DNA of 64,000 nucleotides from Rehmannia glutinosa (taxonomy: Eukaryota > Streptophyta > Magnoliopsida > Lamiales > Orobanchaceae): assembly GCA_016081115.2 (NCBI GenBank), contig JABTTQ020001487.1, positions 434,001-498,000 of the forward strand, in the 5' to 3' direction. A program made the position numbers and the translations under genes. Each line of letters begins with the position of its first letter. Position 1 is the first letter of the stretch. This document shows positions 44,966-56,700 of the stretch, one piece after another. The notes under the pieces are model-generated. The model was not told the DNA's origin and did no database searches. It saw only the letters and a list, made by a program, of their open reading frames with translations.

Positions 44966-44971
44966 TGATTC

Positions 44972-46069
44972 CTACTGAGCTCTGGATCTGGTTCTCACAC
45001 CATCTCTTACATCTCCAATGACTAGCTCTGGTGGATGGTCTCTTAGCCATCTCACATCAGGTTGAAGCAAGTCAGTTGGGTTCAACCGTCTTGCAGCTGT
45101 GTTGTTTTGAGCAGCTCTTTCATCATCATTTAGCTGCAGATTTTCCAGTTGTCTTTGAGATTCAGCTATCTCATCTTCATCTTGGTTGATTACTCTTGCT
45201 TCAGATTCAACATAATGACTCTTCCGCATAGTTGGCTGATTCAGCTTATCAGCTAACTATTCTATGTCTTCTCCATTCATATTGGGTTCATCAAAAACTA
45301 CATGAATAGACTCTTCTCAACACAGTACTGAGTTATTATCCCATTGACAAACTCAGTTCCTCTATCAGATCTTATCTTTATAATGGTTTGGCTCTTTTCA
45401 TTTTGAACTCTTTTCATTAGCATGCGAGGTAGTTTTTGTTATTATCCCATTGACAAACTCGGTTCCTCTATCGGATCTTATCTTTATAATGGTTTTCTTT
45501 CATTTTGCACATAAAGATTGTCCATGTGTATCTTGAATAATCATCCACCACCACTAAAGTGTATTTCTTTCCACTTATCCTGGCTGGTTCAATAGGACCA
45601 AATAAATCCATATGCAACAGATGTAATATCCTTGTTGAAGAAGGACTAGGCTTCTCTTTGAATGATGATTTGATCTGTTTTCCCATTTGGCATGCATCAC
45701 AAACACTTTCCTTCTTATACACTGAGTCTGGCAATCCTTCCACAAGATGACTCCTTGCAAGCTTGTTGATTGTCTTGAAGTTCAGATGACTCAGCTTTTT
45801 GTGCCACAGCCAACTTGATTCGGCTGTGCTGTTTGCTATCAGATAGGTGCTTGGTGTGGGAGTCGACCAGTCTACCACATACATGTTCTTTTGTCTGGAT
45901 CCTTGCAGCACTATTTCATTTGATTCAGTATCTTTAATTTGGCACACTCCCATATTGAATCCAACATTGTAGCCCTTGTCACAGAGTTGGCTGATGCTTA
46001 ACAGGTTGAAGTTGAGGCCTTCAACATATGCAGCATCTGTGATTTCTAATCCATTTTCCTTGATAGATC
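44972..46069 (-). pseudogene. SIRE-like pre-integrase and integrase, truncated
   Basis: From the solo LTR edge: NGLEITDAAYVEGLNFNLLS, ISQLCDKGYNVGF, LWHKKLSHLNFKTINKLA and CDACQMGKQIKSSF, then the first catalytic Asp in HMDLFGPIEPARISGKKY. The second Asp segment (IRSDRGTEFVNG) is present twice through a 106-bp-offset duplication (45333-45495). The glutamate and C-terminal domain are missing; sequence jumps to the RT N-terminal linker (NQDEDEIAESQRQLENLQLN). The enzyme cannot be functional. Confidence 0.82.
45333..45495. repeat. 57-bp direct repeat in integrase
   Basis: TTATTATCCCATTGACAAAC starts both copies, at 45333-45389 and 45439-45495, with two visible differences. The repeat covers the codons for the second catalytic Asp motif. 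Confidence 0.85.
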
Positions 46070-47287
46070 TGTTCACTTGGTTTTATACGATTGATTTGGG
46101 CTTCCTAGACTTGAGTTTTGTGTTGTTTTTGAGTATTTTGAGTCATTTGAGTAGCCAAGCCATGTTGAGAGCCAATTATATTGAGTTTATAGTCATAGTA
46201 ATGAATCGTGTATCAAAAGAAGTACAAACGAGCAAACAACGAGAGATTGATTTGAAGAAACATCCAAATGCGTCTAAACATTTCCATCACTGCAGCGCCC
46301 GAGTGGGTGTTTTGTGCGTATGACATGTCCGGGCGCTGCAATGCCCATCCCGGGAGGATTGATCTAGGGTATGGAGGAAAGGCTGGGAATACACCCAAGA
46401 ACACAAGAAACACATCAATTTCATCAAGGAAGAATCAAGGGAAGAATCGGGTCGAATCGGAGCTTGAGGATTGAAGATTAATCGAGAGATTATCCTTTTC
46501 CCTAAGTTTTCTCATTCTTTGTGCTTTAATCTTTCATTTTAGCTTCTTATGAAGATGAACAATTTGTCTATGGGTTGTTTATTTATAATGGGTAGCTAAA
46601 CTTCTTGTGATTTCCGGGTTTTGGAAGTAGATTAATTGAACTCTTGTTGATTGTTTTAATCTTAATTGAAGTTATTGTCTTGAAGCCTATTTGAGTACTT
46701 TGTTCTTATTCTTGTTTTATCATTTGGCCAATGATTTAGCATGTTTGATATATTGATTCATAATTCGAGAGATGAGTTTCAATATTAGATCTTGAGTACT
46801 TGACATGAATATTTGCATAATCGAGAGGTTTGTGAATATTTGTGAGGATATTTGATCTTTTGTGCATTTTGGGAGTTGTGTATCTTATGTTGAGTAGAGA
46901 TACTAGCATAGATATTTCAATCTACACTTTATATACATCTCAAGAGGGAGGATAAAATACCGTTGTGATCGTCTTATAGGTGTATTGATAATAACTTTGG
47001 CTTTGATTAAATCGTAAAACAAGAGGAATATTAATTGAAACCATAACCCGGGAATCCATTTCATTTCCCTTGGTAATTCCACTATTATTTTCATCTTGTG
47101 TTTTTGTGGTTATTCTTATCTTTTCTTCCACAACAATCATTCAATTTCGATCGTCTAAATAAAAATAAGACTATCTTAGTTCAATACTTAGCGCATAAAT
47201 TTATTAGTCTCCGTGGATACGACCTTGCTTACCCTATTCTATAAACTACACCGTACACTTGCGGTGAAGCTAAAAATAAGGCGAACA
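46070..47287 (+). mobile_element. Athila-type solo LTR
   Basis: It starts TGTTCACTTGG and ends CTAAAAATAAGGCGAACA, the same end as the Athila-1 LTR. It is flanked by exact AGATC duplications (46065-46069 and 47288-47292), with no internal sequence. It is the product of recombination between two LTRs. Inside are a short palindrome pair (CTGCAGCGCCCGAG and CCGGGCGCTGCAATG, about 46291-46348). Protein motifs of the host Copia (protease to pre-integrase) continue across it. Confidence 0.92.
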
Positions 47288-47292
47288 AGATC

Positions 47293-47470
47293 CAGTGCCT
47301 CTTATTTCCCCTGGAGCTTCATTTCCTCCAAATATGACTTTTGCACCTCTAATATCCTTGAATTTTGACAGATTTTTCTTGTTTCTTGTCATATGTTTGG
47401 AACAGCCACTATCCATGTACCAGGTTCCTTGGCACTCAGCTGTTCCTTGAACCTGCAATCAAGGAAATTA
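47293..47470 (-). pseudogene. SIRE-like aspartic protease, interrupted
   Basis: TWYMDSGCSKHMTRNKKNLS carries the DSG motif; AKVIFGGNEAPGEIRGTG follows and is cut by the solo LTR. It then resumes as NGLEITDAAYVEG at 46050. Confidence 0.85.
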
Positions 47471-48119
47471 GTTTTTAGGTACCCATGCTTGTCTGGGTCC
47501 TGAGGGGTTAGTGCTATAAGATGATCCAACCAACCTATAGCCAAATTACTTGAATCTATGAGGTTGCCATCTATCTGTGCCATAATCATAACTCACTTTG
47601 GCAAATTGCTTGGGGGCTTTAGGTTCATACAGCTGTCTATTTTGTTTATATGCTTGTGTGTGTTTTAGCAATTGTCTTCTTTGGGTAGTTGTGATGTTTC
47701 TGAGTGTAGTGCCTGGGTGCATATGTGTGCTGATGATAGCTCTTTTGCCTTTGGAATGACCTTTGCTGAGTTCTAGGTCTTTGCCATTTAGGCTTGTATT
47801 CCATAAGTCTTTGCTGATATTTCACATTATTCCAATCAGCTTAGCTCGGGTAATTTCTACCATTCCCATCATATATGTTTCTTTAATAAAACTTATGGGG
47901 TTTTTGGTAGCTCTGTTTACTCTTCACAGAGTACTTCCTATTTTGAGTTTGCTGAGGAACTCTGCTGGATTTCTTCTCAGCTGTCCTCTCAGCATGCTCA
48001 ACTGGCTATTTTTCTTTTCCTTTATATCCAAGGCCAGTTTGTTTGTGATTGTGCTTTGGAGTGAATGTGGGTGCAACATTTGGTGTTTTGGATTTTTGAG
48101 ATACTTCATTACTTGAAGA
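47471..48119 (-). pseudogene. SIRE-like gag-protease linker
   Basis: The - strand can be read as a decayed linker rich in Lys, Gln and Tyr between gag and protease, with many stops. No domain is recognised. Confidence 0.35.
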
Positions 48120-49758
48120 TCATTTTTCCAAAATCACTCTGGGAGTTTGACTGTGCACATAGGAACTGAATCCTATGCATGTCTTATCTCCACACTCTTT
48201 TTGGATCATAATAAGGTCATCCAATGATTTAGATGCCTTTATAAATGAGGCAATCACATTTTTAAAATCATTTTCTCTCTTTTCGATAGCAGCTATCTCT
48301 GCTATTAGTTTGGCATTTTCAGCCTTCAGCTCTTTATTCTCACCAGCTATGTGACTCAGAGTACTCGGCACCTTAGTCATTTTGTGAGTTTTCGCTTTGA
48401 TTTGGGTTGTTTTCCTCCTTTAATAGTGTGTGTGAGGATTTAATGTGCTCAAAGTCTTTCATCATTTTGCCTAATGAATCATAAAGATCAGTGGGTGATG
48501 AAGTGTGTGTGTCACAATCACTATCACTAGAATCTGAGTGAGATAAGTTAGAGTGTACCTCATCTTCTTGGTCTGGTTGATCTTGTTCTTTAGCCATTAG
48601 ACAGATCATTGCTTCTTCTTCAGAATCACTTGAGTAGTCAGCTTCACTACTTTCTTAGTCTGCTGCTTCTTTAGACTTAGCTGTCTCAGCAGCCAACATA
48701 GCCTTTTTCTTTTCCTGTCTTCTTTCTCTGAAGACTTTTCTTTCTTCTTCATTTCTGTATTTATTAACTACTGGATATGGGCAGTCAATAGCGAAGTGTC
48801 CTGGTTGTCTGCAGTTCCAACACAGGTTCTCAACTCTTTGGTCATTTCTTTCAGTCCTTGAATTATCAACTCTCTGATATTCAACCTTTTGATGCTCAGC
48901 TCTCTTGGGTGGTCTGTCTTCCCTTGACTTGGAGGAGACTGAATGTCTCCAGGAAGATTCAGCCTTGTTTCTTTTATAGTTCTTGTTGAAGAACTTGCTG
49001 AATCTTTTAACCATCAGGGCAATCTCCTCCTAGTCAATGGCTTCCTTGACCTCAGCTCTCTTCCCATCCTTGACTATAAGTGCATCTGTTTTGGGTACAG
49101 CTGTCTCCTCTTGATCTTTTCTTCTCACCTCAAACTCATAGGCTTTGAGGTCTGAGAATAGCCCATGACCTTCATTTCCCATTCAGCTGGGAGGCTTCTC
49201 AGAATCTTCATACACATTTCTTTCTGTGTATATTCTTTCCCAAATGCTGATAGTTCATTTGTGATTTCAGTGAATCTAGCATCCAGCTGATCCAAGGTTT
49301 CACCTGCAATCATTTTAAAATTTTCAAATTTTTGTACAACCACAGACAATTTGTTTTCTTTAATTTGCTCATTCACAAATTAAAGTTAATTTATCCCAGA
49401 TTTGTTTTGCAGTCTGGCAAGATTTGACTTTGTTGAACATTGCTTTGTCCAAGGTTTTGTAAAGTATGTCCTTGGCTACATTGTCCAAGTTGTATCTTTT
49501 TCTGTCCTCGTTTGTCCACTCAGTCCTTGGTTTCTCAACTAGGGCTAGTCTTGCCTCAGCATTAGCTTCTTCTCCTTCTCCTTGGTTTTGCTTCTTCTCT
49601 TCGTCTGTTGTGTTCACTTTCAGGATTTGCAGTGGCCCATCCTCTATCACTATCCAAATTTCATCATGTAAAACAGATATATGAGCCTGCATACGAATTT
49701 TCCAGTCATCAAATTCCTCAATAGTGAACATGGGAATGCGTGTCAAATTTGCTTCCAT
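48120..49758 (-). pseudogene. SIRE-like gag
   Basis: The best start is ATG 49758 (MEANLTRIPMFTIEEFDDWK), followed by WKIRMQAHI and ILYKTLDKAMFNKVKSC, as in SIRE gag. After a slip near 49375: LSVVVQKFENFKMIAGETLD and LPAEWEMKVMGYSQT. The zinc knuckle CWNCRQPGHFAIDC fits C-x2-C-x4-H-x4-C. The C-terminal part is Ser/Asp-rich (SDSSDSDCDTHTSS), then a coiled coil (ENKELKAENAKLIAEIAAIE). Stops near 49033, 48655 and a slip near 48385 break it. Confidence 0.85.
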
Positions 49759-49872
49759 GATAATAGCTTTGCTGAATAAAAGAGATGATTTTTGAAAGAG
49801 CAAGTGTTAAAAGTTTTTTTGAAAGATCGAGATCTAGTTCAAGAACCAGTGCGGAAGGCTCAATGAACCAAC

Positions 49873-49886
49873 TGCTCTGATACCAC
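49873..49886 (-). promoter_or_regulatory. Primer binding site of the SIRE-like element
   Basis: On the - strand, AGTGGTATCAGAGCAG follows the 5' LTR. The TGGTATCAGAGC core is the standard initiator-methionine tRNA site. Confidence 0.9.
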
Positions 49887-49887
49887 T

Positions 49888-51188
49888 TGTAGGTCCCAAG
49901 GGGTGTAAGTAAGGTTTAGAAGAGGGGGTTGAATAAACCTTACCAACTTTTTGAGTTTAGTCCTTTTAAAATTATTACAGAGTTAATACACAGCTAAGTC
50001 CTTGAGGGACAACTAAGTTAGTTAATCAGCAGAGTTAGCCACTCAACAAACTCGATAGAGCTGTTGATAGAATAACTCAGCTGTTTAGTCTAAACCTTAA
50101 CTTGGCTGTGATAAGTTTTTCAGCGGAAGACTTAACACCCTTGAATTTGATTTTACTTTGTTTTAACACTTGATTTTAGCACTTAGTAATTTATCAATTG
50201 GCCAGCAAATTATCAGCAGATATAAAATATGTGTGCAGGAATGTAAATATGCTGAAATGTAAATGACACAAGTAAATTTTATAGAGGTTCGAAGATGGGG
50301 TAATTCTTCTACTCCTTGGAAAGTAGACCCCTTTTTGATTCTTCAAAAGTTTCATCTTCAACAGTTTAAAGTTGTCTTTCCTTCACAGCTTGGTGTTGGA
50401 TCGATTTCCTTCGAGATTTAGGCTTGAGAATTTTGCTTGAATAACTTGAGAAAATTTTGCAGGTTATAGTTTGAATATTGCTTGCTCGTTCGTGGTTTAG
50501 GTAACCTTTTCTCAATGAGATTCCTCAGCCTTTTATAGTGAACTTTTAAAAATCTGCCCGTTGAAGAGATAGGTTGATTTTCAAAAGTCACTTATGGTTT
50601 TTGGCTTGTCTTTTCTTGGTCTTCAGTCTTGAGATGTAGACCTTTTCTCGTATTAAATGAATGTCCAACTTTTCAGGTTCTGACACGAGGTGCAGTGCTT
50701 CCCATTAGTTTATTCCTTTTGCACGATTCTGGGACTGAGCACTTTAAGACATGGCAGCATGGAAGTATTACTTATTTAAGTAAAGTTCTTGACTTCTGTG
50801 CAACGGATTCTTTTCAGTTAACTCCTCTTTGCAGCTGCCTTTTCCCCAGATGACTTGAGTCTGCTCCAATCATTGAAAGACTCATCTGTCACTTCAACTT
50901 GTGACTTGGCTCTTCAAGTTGACTTAACTGACTCTTCACACAGTTGTCCCTCAGTTGTTACATCTTCAGTCGAGTCCTTGGTCTTCTGTCTTGACCATAC
51001 TCAGTTGTTCCGCAGCGGAGTCTTCACTTCATTTCTTCAGTTGACTTCTTGTATTCCCAGTCATAGCTGACTTGACTCAGCTCATTCAGCCCTATCTATT
51101 ACAATGCTAATTATAAGGAAAATGGGGTGCCAACATTCTAAGTTTTACATGGCATTCATCAAAATCTACAAAAAATAATTTCCCAACA
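49888..51188 (-). repeat. 5' LTR of the SIRE-like element
   Basis: 1301 bp matching 36448-38028 except for a clean 275-bp deletion at the CTCCT repeat (near 50315). GCAAT follows at 51189. Confidence 0.9.
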
Positions 51189-51544
51189 GCAATGTCTGGA
51201 CGAGTAATTGTGAGATAAACAAAACTGGCAACAATAGTACGATATAAACTGGGATCCGACAAGGGAGAACCATCCGAGGGAAAATATCGAGCATTAGTCT
51301 CAAGCGGAGTATCAACAATCTTGTTATCAGTAATACGTGCACACTCAAATATATCAGTAATATACTTTGATTGAGACAAAAGATAACCTGTGGGGAAGAG
51401 GAAACCTCAATACCAAGAAAATAACGGAGCGGACCCAAAACTTTCATAGCAAAAGAACGAGCTAACGTAGACTTCAAAGTTTCTATACTATCAAGATCAT
51501 CCCCAGTAATAATCATATCATTGTTAATTTGGTTTTTATACCAA
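51189..51544 (-). pseudogene. Copia RT of the short-LTR element
   Basis: From 51540 down: NNDMIITGDDLDSIETLKST, VLGPLRYFLGIEVSSSPQ, then a slip, LSQSKYITDIFE-like and VDTPLETNARYFPSDGSPLS, YRTIVASFVYLTITRPDIA. The active site reads INNDM instead of YVDDM. It joins RNase H at 36443 once the SIRE-like element is removed. RT upstream of the active site is missing at the 51545 boundary. Confidence 0.85.
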
Positions 51545-53058
51545 TGTATTGAAGATTCTAGACTAGGATTTTGTGGTGTTTTCGAGTATTTTAGCGTCGT
51601 TTGAGTCGAATTCATGTAATTAGTTGTCGTTTGTGAGTCAGGACTAATTTCGGTAGCCGAAATTGATGGAGAATGATGAAAAACATGTTTGGGAGGTGAA
51701 GATCGCATTTTAGAAGCTGAAAATGGGAAAAATATCGAGCAAGACGGAGCGCCGCAGCGCCAAAAGAGCTGGGCGCGATATAGTGCCATTCCAAGCGCGC
51801 TGCAGCGCGCGATGAAGGCAAGGCGGCAGCGAGGATGAGCGTTGTGTCTTTGCGGCGCAAGGATGATGACGGGCTGCAGCGTACGACAGATATTAGCGAG
51901 CGGCGTCAATACAACAGAGAAAGCAGCGGCCAATAATACGATAGCGAGCAAAGAGCGAGCGGAGCAGCGAGTGGCGACAAAAGCGCGCTGCGCGCGATAA
52001 GCGAAAAGCGAGCATGATGAGAGCCTTAGCTTGCTGCGCGCGTCGGTAGCTCTGTTGCGCGCGGTATGGGCCGAACGAGGCTGAACGTGGGCTTATTATT
52101 CTTAGGCCTTTTTGGACGGATTTGCGAGGGTTTAACACATATAAATACGATAAGTGACATACAAAAAAGGGGTCGGTCATTATTTTGAGCACAACGCAAG
52201 GCAAGAGACACGAAGCAAGGGTTCGGGACGGCAATTGGAGGCACTTCTCGTCAGGACACAGAGAGAATTCCTTCTCTTTTCTTCTCAATTGTTTCTTTGC
52301 TTTTCTTTGTCAGTTTTTCGAGATGTATAATTATTTCTTCATGAATTTTTGTACATCCATTATGAGCTAAACCCATATTTCTAGGGGATTGATGTAACTT
52401 ACATTTGAACCTATGTTTTGATTTCCAGTTTATGAAATTCGCATATTTATTAATCTATTTGTGCTACTTGATTTGATTGCATCTGGATTATCTGATCAAT
52501 AATTTAGATTGTGTGGCATGTTTGATTTGACGCTCGAGAGAGGTAATTGAACGCCTGGCCATATAATAGCACAACCTAGGGTTTCATAGAATTGAGAGAT
52601 TTATGAATCTTTTGAAGCCTGTGATAGAATATTCATTGAGCGTATTAGGGATTAATTTATGATTTTTATAGAGATATCGAAATCAGAAATTGGAACCTAA
52701 AATCACTTGGCACTCGAGAGAGGAAGTGATAAACGGTAGGAATATTGGCTTATAGTTTCATAACTTATGATTAATAAACTGGATTGAAAACATAGGGGAT
52801 AACTAGGTGAAATCAACCCTCTAGAATTCATTTCTCTAGTGTTTGATTAATTGTCTGAACCAGTTATTTGCTTATTTTAGTTTTATCTTTAGTTTAATAA
52901 ATTCTCATCTCTTTTCAATTTCTAGATAGAATTAAGCTATTTTAATTATAGTACTTAGTATAAAATTCGATAACAATCTCTGTGGAGACGATAGCCTTAC
53001 TTTCAAAACCTATACTAAAACTTGACACCGTACGCTTGCGGTAAGAATTTCGCGATCA
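51545..53058 (+). repeat. Athila-type 5' LTR
   Basis: TGTATTGAAGATTC to CGCGATCA, followed at once by an Athila-type primer site. GC palindromes (GCGCCGCAGCGCC, GCGCGCTGCAGCGCGC) cluster at 51750-52070, about 70 bp before a TATA-like ATATAAATACG at 52138. The end (ACACCGTACGCTTGCGG) resembles the Athila-1 LTR end (CACCGTACACTTGCGG). Confidence 0.82.
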
Positions 53059-53083
53059 AGTTTTTTGGCACCGTTGCCGGGGA
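53059..53083 (+). promoter_or_regulatory. Athila-type primer binding site
   Basis: TTTTTTGGCACCGTTGCCGG lies directly after the LTR; it differs by one base from the site at 18721. Confidence 0.8.
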
Positions 53084-53330
53084 AGATCGCATTTTAGAAG
53101 CCGAAATTGATGGAGAATGATGAAAAACGTGTTTCGGAGGTGAAGATCACATTTTAGAAGCGGAAAATGGGAAAAATATTGAGCAAGACGGAGCGCCGCA
53201 GCGCCAAAGCCCCCGCGCCGCAGCGCGGGGGATGAAATTGGTACAGGGGCTGAAGAGTTGGGTGCGCTGCAGTGCCATTCCAAGCGCGCTGCAGCACGTA
53301 ATGAAGGCAATGCAACAACAGGGAATGACG
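53083..53330 (+). repeat. Partial second copy of the Athila-type LTR
   Basis: This repeats 51654-51815 (GAAATTGATGGAGAATGATG, then AGCAAGACGGAGCGCCGCAG) with about 65 extra bp of palindromic GC sequence (CCCCGCGCCGCAGCGCGGGG). The whole internal region of the element is missing between primer site and this piece. 53331-53520 is unassigned. Confidence 0.75.
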
Positions 53331-53524
53331 TCAGGTGTCTTTGCAGTGCCAAGATGATGCTACAGCGCAAGACAGAGATCGCCAGATGACGCGTCTAAAG
53401 ACGACAGCCAGCCAAATCTGGCGGCGATCGATACAAAGAAGAAAGATCGACGAGTACCCGGTGACAGTGACAACAAGGGCGCATTGCGGCAAAGACGCAA
53501 TTAACAACTCGGTTAGAAAACGTT

Positions 53525-53717
53525 GTTAAATAGTTGACACTTTAACAACAGGGGCTTTAACATCACTTATATTTCTTAATAAACATCGTTTTTTAAACGA
53601 TGTTGTTTCACTGTTTGACATCGGTTGAAAACCGATGTTGAAAACCCCCCCTTTAACATCAGAGCTTTCAACATCGTTCATCTTTCGACATCGGTTTTTA
53701 CCTTTTTTCTTGTAGTG
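53525..53717. mobile_element. CACTA transposon end (second family)
   Basis: Hairpin motifs (ACATCGTTTTTTAAACGATGT-like, and ACATCGGTTG...AACCGATGT) lead to TTCTTGTAGTG at 53707-53717, which on the other strand is CACTACAAGAA, a standard CACTA terminus. The opposite end was not found. It abuts the SIRE accessory ORF at 53718. Confidence 0.75.
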
Positions 53718-56700
53718 GAGATGCTGCAGCTATGCAAGCACCTGCCCCTACAACCAAGTCCAAGAAGGCTCCTGCCCAAGCAGCCGAGCCAAAAGCACCT
53801 GCCCCAACAACCGAATCCGACACACCTGCCCAAGCAGCAGAGATCGAGAAGGACACCTCCAAGCCTTCTCTGATCGTGAAGAGGAAGCGCACATCTGTGC
53901 CTCGCAAGCCAGCTGATGCTAAAAAGATAAAGATGGTGGAGCCAGAATCCACCAAAGAGGAAGTTGAAGAGGATTTTGTTCTTGTAAGAACCAAGAGAAG
54001 AAGACTTTTTAAGAAATCCGAACTTGAGAAAGCCGAGTCTGCCACTCACCCGGAGAAGCCCGAGAAGACTGTTGAAACATAATAGGAGCAGTCTAAAGAA
54101 AAAGATGGTGGAGATGCAGCCACCAAGGTCACTGAGAAGACTGATGATGTCAATCAGCAGATTGTAGAAAACCCAGATGCTCGTGAGACAACTGAGGAGA
54201 AGCGAAAAGCTAAGACAACTGAGACTCTTGAGGAAAGAGTTGTCCAATCCCCTCAGACTGATACCAATGAACCTGAGGAGGAGCAAGCTCTACTTGCCAC
54301 GATTCAGGAATAAGGAGATGATGACGATGTTATTATGCTATCTCCTGTCTATCTTGATATTCAACAGAGATTGAGGGACTGGAGGAGATGGAAGCCGAGT
54401 TGCTCCAGACACCAATTTGAGCAACCTGAGTACATTGAATAAGAAGAGGAGCTCTTAAGCTTCCTGGGGAACATCTTATCCCATCTGCCCTCAATGAAGA
54501 ATTTTGTATGAATGCCCTTTGTGCCATAAAAGAAGTTGAAAATGAAAAGGCTTTGGAGAAGGCCAATGCCATTGAAAAGTAAAAAATGTGCATGTTCACT
54601 GGTACTCATGAGCATCACATGGACTCGACTGACAGTAGTGACTTGGAGGAGATTAATACTGTTATAGCCACAGAGAAGACCAAATTCCAACAGGCCATCA
54701 GAGAATCAAAAGACATGCACGAACAACAAATGCAAGAGGGTCCAGGAGAGTCTTCCCAACTCTCTCCTTGATCTAAACCTTTAGATGCGGCACATAAGAT
54801 AGCTGCTGATATTGCTGCCACCACATCCCCCGTGTAATCTAAAACTGGCTCTCAGAAGATTGGCAATGAAGCTAGGGAAGGAGATGAAGCGGGCACCCTA
54901 GCCAAACCAACTCCTGCAGAAGGTGTTGAGACACCTGCCCACATGGCTGATCATTCAGAGGGAAAAACAGTCGTGTCTCAGGTGCCGAGCAACCCCACAA
55001 CCATTAACTTAGTTGGTGCACCAGCTGAGGGGAAAGCTCTCACCACCACAGACAGGTCGAAGGATGCCGTGGGAGACAAACAAATGAAGTTAGGAGGCGA
55101 ACGTGAGAAACAAACGGAACATCAGAGTGAAGTTGATGAAGGCCGATGACGCTGCTGATGCAGCTAAGGCAAAGGATGGAATGGAGAACATGGGAGTTGA
55201 GACTCCTATTCATAAAAGTGCAATCCTAGGAGTTAAGACTCCGATGGATGCCACTGAATACCCTAAGGCAGATGAGTCTGCTGAAGAGAGAACCATCCAA
55301 GACCCTGATGCAGTTAAGACTGCACACATGGATGCTGAAGACCCTCCAGCGGTTGAGACTGCTGAGGAGTTGAAAGCCACAAGGAGGTTGAGATTTCCTT
55401 GGGTAAAGAAGCTGAAAAATTGTAAATTCCTCAAATAGAGATGACTGATGAAGAAGACAAAATCAGTGCTCTCATTAATTCTTACGAGCATATTGACACA
55501 AAATTCCTGTATTCTGATAATGAAGCTGAGTCACACCCATTTATGATTCTTCGAAGGGCAAAGTTGAGGATGCCCAAGACTCTCGTAGTGACAAAACCGC
55601 TCCAATGAGGTTTGTGTTTGTTGATGAGCCAACCCCAATGGCCTCAACACACTCCGATGATGTTGATAAATCAACTGAAGACCAGATAACTGAAAAGGAA
55701 GTTCTAAGCGAAGACAGTTAAGACAAATTTGTTAAGGTCAGTGGTCACCGAGCATACCAATATTTGCTCAAGCTCGAGATCGATCGGTCACCGAGCAGGC
55801 TAACACAGCTGCTCAAGCAAATACTCAATTAGCTCAACAACAGACTAACACAGCTGCCCCTAATGTCAACGAAGCTGGTTAAGCCGAGGCAAGTAGAGCT
55901 GGAGAATTACGGAAACAAAGGGAAAGGCTCCACAAGTTGGACCTGCAGGAATCCCTGTCGTTCCAGACGACATGTTAGTAGATATCTTTCCCTATGATAA
56001 CCAATTGCCACCTCTTTATGCTGAATCTGCTAGAGAACAAGCCAAGTATGTTGTGCAAGTAGAGCCCGGAGTTCCAGCTGATTCAACGATGGTGCCTATA
56101 GGTTTCGACTTTGATGTAGTTTGGCCCGAGGATGAGTCTGCTTCATCAACTGACTTCCGTAAGGTTTTTAAATCCATATGGGCTAAAATCAAAATTAATG
56201 GCAGCTGCGTCAAAGGTTATGTGGTACGAATTCTGAACAACCTACTCCAAGTTGGTTGCTAAACATGATTCAACCAACAACAGAATCGACTTCATTTTAA
56301 GTAGCATTTTCCCTGGCCTGTCCCTACCTTTTGGTGATGATGCCAAAAAGGGGGAAGATGAGGCTATAAGGGAATTCAAGGAAGGGAAAGGGAGTCATAA
56401 GGTGGAGAAGGAAGGAGAAACAGCCGAGGGAGAAGGAACTTCTGCGAAAAACCCCATCTAAAGCTTATGTTTGCCAAAACTCCTCTTCAAGGAGATATAA
56501 CCGTTTCACTTCTCAGCAAGCTGCCGAAAGAGCAGACACTGGAACAGAAAGCTGAGTTGCCATTTAAAGAATCAAGAAAAACCATTAAAGCTGAGTTCGA
56601 AAAGGTGGATGAAAACCAATTTGCGCGTATCCAGAATATAAGGACACAATATGATGGTCCCCCCAGCAGGAAAGGATTACCCTGCGATCAAACCCCCGAG

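Larger units (their letters stand above)
36448..51188 (-). mobile_element. SIRE-like Copia retrotransposon with accessory ORF
   Basis: LTRs 36448-38028 and 49888-51188 are flanked by GCAAT (36443-36447 and 51189-51193). The primer site (TGGTATCAGAGCAG) and polypurine tract are intact. Order on the - strand is gag, protease, integrase (truncated), RT, RNase H, then a 4.5-kb accessory coding region. RNase H residues CRVDRKSTSGTCQMLG and WFSKKQNSIATSTAEAEY, long LTRs and a 3' ORF point to the SIRE/Maximus group. An Athila-type solo LTR interrupts the protease. Confidence 0.9.
35626..51544 (-). mobile_element. Short-LTR Copia element, truncated and split
   Basis: The left (3') LTR, polypurine tract and RNase H are at 35626-36443. 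The matching RT resumes at 51189 after the SIRE-like insertion. The element is cut at 51544 by an Athila-type LTR, so gag, protease and integrase are missing here. GATAC at 35621-35625 may be its left target-site copy. Confidence 0.8.
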
